18,998 nt of DNA from Sphingopyxis sp. UBA6723 (lineage in GTDB: Bacteria; Pseudomonadota; Alphaproteobacteria; Sphingomonadales; Sphingomonadaceae): positions 1 through 18,998 of the forward strand of contig NZ_DKIH01000009.1 in the NCBI RefSeq assembly GCF_002454115.1, read 5' to 3'. Below the pieces are notes generated by a model. The model saw nothing but the letters and a program-made list of their open reading frames with translations. It ran no database searches and was not told where the DNA came from. The translations under genes were made by a program, and so were the position numbers. This document shows, piece after piece, positions 14,312-18,998 of this stretch. The first letter of the stretch is position 1; every line of letters begins with the position of its first letter.

Positions 14312-16483
14312 TCAGCCGACGCAGCGCATAGCAAAGGCCCAGAACAGCGCATATTCGCCATATTCGCTTTTCAAGTCGGCGCTGCCCTGATGCCCGCTGT
14401 CCATATCGGTCAGCAGCATCGCGGGATTGCCGCTGGTCGAGCGGTGCCGCACCTCGGCAACCAGTTTCGCGGGTTCCCAATAAGCGACGCGGTCGTCCTT
14501 GAGCCCAGCGGTACACAGCAGCGGCGGATAGGACGCTGCGCGGACATTCTCATAAGGCGAGATCGACGCGATATAGTCGTAGGCGCGTGGTTCGGCCAAC
14601 GGATCGCCCCAGTCGGGACGGAACAGCGGCACCAGTGGGTGGCTCGCGTCGCTCATCGTGTTGAGCATGTCGACGAACGGAACCTTCGCGATCACCCCGC
14701 CCCACAAAGTCGGAGCAATGTTCATGCTCGCGCCGACGAGCAGCCCACCCGCCGACAGGCCGTAGGCGACGACCTTGCCTTTTGCCGAATAGCCTTCGCG
14801 GCACAGATGCTCGGCACAGGCGATGAAATCGGTGAAACTGTTGCGCTTGGAGAACTTGCGCCCGCCAAGGAACCAGCGCCGCCCTTTTTCCGACCCGCCG
14901 CGAACATGCGCAATCGCATAGCGCCAGCCCTGATCGACCAGCGCGAGCGCCGGGATCGAGAATAGCGGGTCGCTGTTCACGCCATAGGCGCCGTAACCAT
15001 ATTGCAGCAGGGGCGCCGTGCCGTCCTTCGCCGTGCCGCGCCGTGACAACAGGGTGATCGGTACCATTTCGCCGTCGGGCGCGGGGGCCATCAACCGCTC
15101 GACCTCATAATCGTCGGGATCGAAGTTGGCGACCCGCTGCTGCTGGACGACGGTCTGCTCACCGCTCGCCAGATCGACCGCGATCCAGCGTCGCGGTGAT
15201 TTAGGCGATTCATGGACGATCATCACCGATCGGGCGGCATAAGCCTGCTCACCGGGCAGTTCGATTGCATAGGCCGGATCGTCGAAAGCTATGCTTTGTT
15301 CGTTGCCGTCGGCGCGCTGGATGACCAGCCGGTGCAAACCGTCGGCGCGCTCCAGTCGCACCAGTGCGGCCTTGAACGGCTGCACTTGCAAGATCGGCGT
15401 TCCGGCGCGGTGCGGCACGAGCGTGGCAAGGGTGCGGAAATCGTCCGGATCAAGCCGCAGCAGCTGCATGTCGAACGCATCATCGGCATCGGTCGTCGCC
15501 ACCAGCGCGCCGTCCCACTCGTCGATTTCGTAGCGCACGCCGCTCTTGCGCGGCCACACTACCCTTGGCTCGCCCATTTCATCTGCGGCGGGGATCAGGC
15601 GCACTTCGGCGGTTTCGGGGCCGGACAGCGTCAGCGCGACAAAACCGTCGGCGGCGGTGCGCTTGACCCCCATGAAAATTGCGGGGTCTTTTTCCTCATA
15701 GACGAGCGCGGTGGTCTTGCCGTCGATCGACGTCCGATAGAGCCGCGTCGGCCGGTTGCGCGCGTCGCGCCATATCCAGAACAGCCATTGCGACGAAGGG
15801 GCAAAGACGAGCCCGCCGTAGCCATAGGCATCCTTGTCGACGAGCGTGCGCACGTCGCCGCTGTCATTGTCGCGGATGACGATGCGGTGGCGGTCGTTGC
15901 CGATGACATCCTCCGCCCAGGCGAAATAGCGGTGGTCGGGGCTCGGCTGATGGCCGGTACTGCGGAAATAGGGCTGCCCTGCGGCGCGGGCGCTTTCGTC
16001 GACGAGCGTTTCGACTGCGCTACCGCCCTTGCTGCGGCTGTATATCGGATGCACGGACCCTGCGGGTATCGCGGAGGAATAGGCCCAGCCGTCACGCTCC
16101 AGCGCGGGAGCTTGTACCGAACCCGCCGACCGCGCGAGCATCGCCTCCACCAGCGCATCCTGTGCGGCGCGCACCGGTTTCAGCATCGTTTCGGCATAGG
16201 CATTTTCCTGGGCCAGCATCTTCGCGACCGGTTCGGGCAGGTTGCCGCGATGGCGTTCGCCGTCAGCGGGGATGAATTTCATCCACGAATAGACATCGTC
16301 ACGCTTGCGGCCGAGTTGCTCGATGACGTGGGAAATCCGCGGCGACTGCGGCGGCGCAGCCGCAGACCAGCGCGGCCTGGCTTGGCCGGCCCTCGCCCAC
16401 CCCGGCCGACCGGCAATCAGCAGCGTCGCCGCGGCCGCACCGCCCAGAAACTGTCGTCGTGCTTTGCTGCCCAGCGCGTTCAT
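14312..16483 (-). CDS. Tat-exported S9A serine peptidase, oligopeptidase B-like (723 aa)
   Basis: A prolyl-oligopeptidase-family enzyme, expected in the periplasm. The N-terminus carries a twin-arginine signal, KARRQFLGGAAAATLLIAG (about 7-26). A beta-propeller part (about 70-440) precedes the alpha/beta-hydrolase domain with YGYGAYG, HVRGGSEKGRRW, the nucleophile in YGLSAGG (S577), VPFVDMLNTMSDAS, the acid in LKDDRV (D663) and DSGHQG (H698). The spacing of the triad equals that of E. coli oligopeptidase B to within one residue. Odd: the two glutamates that hold the P1 Arg/Lys in that enzyme fall on F621 and P623 here, so the specificity should differ. I chose the ATG at 16483 because AGGAGG lies about 7 bases upstream; a TTG six codons further up is not needed. 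It is divergent from receptor 3 and upstream of receptor 2. A lasso-peptide isopeptidase role is an alternative, but no lasso genes are seen. Confidence 0.9.
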   Translation of the reverse strand: MNALGSKARRQFLGGAAAATLLIAGRPGWARAGQARPRWSAAAPPQSPRISHVIEQLGRKRDDVYSWMKFIPADGERHRGNLPEPVAKMLAQENAYAETMLKPVRAAQDALVEAMLARSAGSVQAPALERDGWAYSSAIPAGSVHPIYSRSKGGSAVETLVDESARAAGQPYFRSTGHQPSPDHRYFAWAEDVIGNDRHRIVIRDNDSGDVRTLVDKDAYGYGGLVFAPSSQWLFWIWRDARNRPTRLYRTSIDGKTTALVYEEKDPAIFMGVKRTAADGFVALTLSGPETAEVRLIPAADEMGEPRVVWPRKSGVRYEIDEWDGALVATTDADDAFDMQLLRLDPDDFRTLATLVPHRAGTPILQVQPFKAALVRLERADGLHRLVIQRADGNEQSIAFDDPAYAIELPGEQAYAARSVMIVHESPKSPRRWIAVDLASGEQTVVQQQRVANFDPDDYEVERLMAPAPDGEMVPITLLSRRGTAKDGTAPLLQYGYGAYGVNSDPLFSIPALALVDQGWRYAIAHVRGGSEKGRRWFLGGRKFSKRNSFTDFIACAEHLCREGYSAKGKVVAYGLSAGGLLVGASMNIAPTLWGGVIAKVPFVDMLNTMSDASHPLVPLFRPDWGDPLAEPRAYDYIASISPYENVRAASYPPLLCTAGLKDDRVAYWEPAKLVAEVRHRSTSGNPAMLLTDMDSGHQGSADLKSEYGEYALFWAFAMRCVG

Positions 16484-16718
16484 CGCGGTCCTCCTGTCCA
16501 ATATGTTGGCACCAGTCTATGCCGCGCCAAATGGCGTACTGCGCCGATCAGGCCCGCCAATCCAGCGATCGGGCAAATCGCCGACGGCACCGCGCACGGG
16601 TGCTGCCGATCAGTGGCCCGATACGGTGCGATTCTGGCCCGACCCTCGCCGACACGCGATTGGAACCTGATAGTTTGACCTTCGGAATTGCATCGCAATC
16701 GCGATCAGGGAGGCAAGC
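16484..16718. promoter_or_regulatory. Divergent promoter region between the peptidase and receptor 3
   Basis: 235 bases between opposite starts. The heptamer CGATCAG occurs three times in the same direction (16545-16551, 16607-16613, 16702-16708); the first two are within the longer word GCCGATCAG. A 13-base inverted repeat ATTGC-ATC-GCAAT lies at 16687-16699, just before the receptor ribosome site GGGAGG (16708-16713). The peptidase has AGGAGG near 16491-16496 on its strand. No convincing -35/-10 pair was found. The shared region suggests joint control. Confidence 0.4.
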
Positions 16719-18926
16719 ATGTCCATAGCAGCCATAAAGCGCGTCGTAATCTGCAGCATTTCGGTGCTGGCTCTCACGCAGGGCTCAGGCGCCATGGCGC
16801 AGGGCGCGGCAACAGCGGCGACCGATGACAGCGAAATCGTCGTCACCGCGGCCAAGCGCGAACAGTCGGTCCGCGACGTAGCGGGTTCGGTCGCGGCGGT
16901 CAGCGAAGCGACGTTGCAGAAACTCAACGCTCAGAGCCTTTCCGACTACATCACCCGCGTCCCCGGCGTCGTGTTCAATGATTACCAGCCGGGCGTGTCC
17001 GAAGTCGTCATCCGCGGCATCGCGTCGACCACCTATCACGAGGCCAACCAGGCGACGACCGGTTATTATCTCAACGAAATCCCACTGATCGAGCCGGGCT
17101 TCCCGCTTGTCATCCCCGACGTCGACAGCTTTGACGTCAGCCGCGTCGAGGTGCTGCGCGGGCCGCAGGGCACCTTGTTCGGTTCGTCGTCGCTGGGCGG
17201 CGCGATCAACTATGTCGTCAACGAGGCCGACCCCGGCGGCTTCGATATCGGCGCCGAAGGCCAGCTGGCCACGACCAAGGGTGCCGGTGAGGTCAGCTAT
17301 GCCGCCAAGGCGATGGTCAACCTGCCGATCGTGACCGACAAGCTGGCGGTTCGCCTCGTCGCGCTCCAGCGCGTCGATGCCGGCTATCTCGACAACACAT
17401 TGCTCGGCGAAAACGGCAGCAATGATTTACGCGTCCGCGGTCTGCGCGGTTCGATCGTCTTCACCCCGACCGACAGCACGCGCCTCTCGGCGCTCAGCAT
17501 GTACCAGGAATATGATCTCGACGATCAGACCTATGTATTGTTCGGCCCGCCCAAAACCTTTGACCGCGCAACTAACGTCGCCGAGTTTCAGGACACCGAT
17601 TTCATGCTGCACAGCCTGCGGCTTGAACAGGATCTGGGCTTTGCCACCCTCACTGCGGTCGGCAGCTATACCGAAAAGAACGCCAATCTGGCCTTCGACA
17701 ATTCGATCTTTGGCGGCAACGATCCGCGCACCAATACGCCCGAACTCGCGAGCAGCCGGGGCAAGTCGAAAACCGACTATGCCGAACTGCGGCTGGCCTC
17801 GCCCGATGGCGGCCGGTTTCGCTGGCTGCTTGGCGCCAACTATACGCGGCTGCGCTCCAGCAACACCGACGGCACCTTCATCGAGGGAATCGGCGATTAT
17901 ATCGATGCCAATCCCGGAATGTTCGGCGGCCAGTCGGGCGACACGCTGGCGCCGGGCGATCTGGCCACACGCACCGTCAGCAGCAACCGCGTCACCGAAA
18001 AAGCGGTCTTTGGCGAGGCGTCGTTCGACATCGTCGATACGCTGACGCTGACGCTCGGCGGCCGTCTGTTCGAATATCGTTCGCGCCCGCGGCTGCAATA
18101 TCTGCCCAATGCGAACCTGATCGCGCCCTTTGATTATGCGCCTGCGGCGAGCAAGGATTCGGATTTCATTCCCAAGGTGTCGCTGACCTGGAAGCCCAAT
18201 GACGATGTCATGGTCTATGGCCTCTATTCCGAAGGTTTCCGTATCGGCGGCATCAACGTCTATTCCGCGGCGACGCCGGGCCTGCCGCTCCGCTTCGAAA
18301 GCGACACGACGAAGAATTTCGAAATCGGGACGCGCTTCGACCTGATCGACAAGACCCTAACCGTCGATGTCACCGCCTATCATATCGATTGGGACAATGT
18401 GCAGGCGCGCCTTTTCACCCCCGGCGATTTCAACGCCTATACCGTCAATGGCGGCGGCGCCGACGTCGATGGGGTCGAGATCAGCCTGACGCTTCGCCCG
18501 ACGCGCAATCTGAGCTTTGCGTCGAATATCTCGTATAACGACGCGCGCTTGTCGCAGCTGCTTCCCGACAGCTTTGCGCCCGGCGGCGGCTATGCGAAGG
18601 GGACGCGGTTGCCGGGGGCGTCGGACTGGATCCTGGCCAACAGCATCGACCTCAATTTCCCCGATTCACCGATGAAGCCGCGCGTCGGCATCGCGCACCG
18701 CTATCTTTCGGCGGCACCGGTGGCCTTTGGCGCGACGCTTGAGAAAGGCGATTTTCACATCGTCGATCTCAACGCAGCCTTCACCGTTGCGGATCGGATC
18801 GAACTGGGATTGTTCGCCAAGAATCTGTTCAACCAGTACGGCATCCTCAACGCCCCCTTCTCGTTCGCAGGATCGGTCACCCGCCCGCGCACGATCGGGG
18901 CGAGCTTGAGATTAAGCCTCGATTGA
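16719..18926 (+). CDS. TonB-dependent receptor 3 (735 aa)
   Basis: An outer-membrane receptor of a different subgroup from receptors 1 and 2. The signal peptide ends at about AMA27-Q28, with the TonB box EIVVTAAKR (39-47). The plug domain has LNAQSLSDYITRVPGVVF, SEVVIRGIAST, VSRVEVLRGPQGTLFG and SSSLGGAINYVVNEAD, the general pattern of the large sphingomonad receptor families. The barrel includes YGLYSEGFRIGGINVY and NFEIGTRFDLIDKTLTVDVTAYHIDWDNVQ. Its C-terminus is ASLRLSLD: the usual last aromatic residue is absent, and Leu-Asp closes the protein. The ATG at 16719 follows GGGAGG. It is divergent from the exported peptidase, so its ligand may be a peptide or a product of that enzyme, but this is inference. 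Confidence 0.92.
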   Translation: MSIAAIKRVVICSISVLALTQGSGAMAQGAATAATDDSEIVVTAAKREQSVRDVAGSVAAVSEATLQKLNAQSLSDYITRVPGVVFNDYQPGVSEVVIRGIASTTYHEANQATTGYYLNEIPLIEPGFPLVIPDVDSFDVSRVEVLRGPQGTLFGSSSLGGAINYVVNEADPGGFDIGAEGQLATTKGAGEVSYAAKAMVNLPIVTDKLAVRLVALQRVDAGYLDNTLLGENGSNDLRVRGLRGSIVFTPTDSTRLSALSMYQEYDLDDQTYVLFGPPKTFDRATNVAEFQDTDFMLHSLRLEQDLGFATLTAVGSYTEKNANLAFDNSIFGGNDPRTNTPELASSRGKSKTDYAELRLASPDGGRFRWLLGANYTRLRSSNTDGTFIEGIGDYIDANPGMFGGQSGDTLAPGDLATRTVSSNRVTEKAVFGEASFDIVDTLTLTLGGRLFEYRSRPRLQYLPNANLIAPFDYAPAASKDSDFIPKVSLTWKPNDDVMVYGLYSEGFRIGGINVYSAATPGLPLRFESDTTKNFEIGTRFDLIDKTLTVDVTAYHIDWDNVQARLFTPGDFNAYTVNGGGADVDGVEISLTLRPTRNLSFASNISYNDARLSQLLPDSFAPGGGYAKGTRLPGASDWILANSIDLNFPDSPMKPRVGIAHRYLSAAPVAFGATLEKGDFHIVDLNAAFTVADRIELGLFAKNLFNQYGILNAPFSFAGSVTRPRTIGASLRLSLD

Positions 18927-18934
18927 AGTTGATT

Positions 18935-18990
18935 TCCTCCCTGTCGCGAAGCGATGGGGAGGTGGCAGCCCAACGGGCTGACGGAGGGGC
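18935..18990. repeat. Two-hairpin repeat after receptor 3 (unit C)
   Basis: Same family as 1400-1590. The first hairpin (about 18937-18963) pairs 12 bases, two of them wobble, round a GAA loop; the second is CAGCCC/GGGCTG with loop AAC; the unit ends GGAGGGGC. It starts 9 bases after the receptor stop and may end or stabilise its transcript. The window ends soon after, so an inverted partner could lie outside. Confidence 0.75.
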
Positions 18991-18998
18991 TTTGGCGC

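Noticed and set aside
15212..16678. A 488-codon open frame on the plus strand
   Set aside because: It is antisense to the S9 peptidase, which has full domain support.
1..18998. CRISPR array, IS element or prophage
   Set aside because: No regularly spaced direct repeats, transposase, integrase or phage motif was seen; the repeats present are short palindromes.

Overview
This window looks like the chromosome of a high-GC alphaproteobacterium of the Sphingomonadaceae, most like Sphingopyxis or Sphingomonas. That is inferred from codon use, the yajC-secD-secF operon next to a proline tRNA, many TonB-dependent receptors with a TonB box of the 'IVVTAQR' type, and several families of short palindromic repeats of the kind found between genes in this group. 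No database search was possible. All names rest on motifs read from the translations.

Left part (1-4501): the 3' end of an ABC-F ATPase (uup-like) carrying an in-frame palindromic repeat; a repeat-filled gap; a small lower-GC gene resembling Imm32-type immunity proteins; a long perfect-looking hairpin; a DUF6456 gene divergent from an XRE-type regulator with a LexA-like C-terminal half; another palindromic repeat; and a GT4 glycosyltransferase. Middle (4498-8055): secF, secD and yajC on the minus strand, the stop codon of secF overlapping that of the glycosyltransferase in a shared TTAA; then tRNA-Pro(GGG) on the plus strand and a small unknown lower-GC ORF.

Right part (8074-18926): a transport locus. 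On the minus strand run a PepSY-TM membrane protein, a 59-residue membrane protein overlapping it by 4 bases, and a siderophore-type TonB-dependent receptor with a GTG start. Upstream lies a paralogous receptor, then a Tat-exported oligopeptidase-B-like serine peptidase, divergent from a third, unrelated TonB-dependent receptor. Two upstream regions share a 17-base motif that could be a Fur-type iron operator. The likely joint role is iron-regulated uptake of ferric siderophore (or another peptide-like ligand) through the outer membrane, reduction or release of iron by the PepSY membrane protein, and cleavage of a peptide in the periplasm. The last step is inference.

No gap exceeds 300 bases. 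The longest (14022-14311, 7487-7761, 1358-1620, 16484-16718) hold promoters or repeats. No rRNA, CRISPR array, transposase or phage gene is seen.
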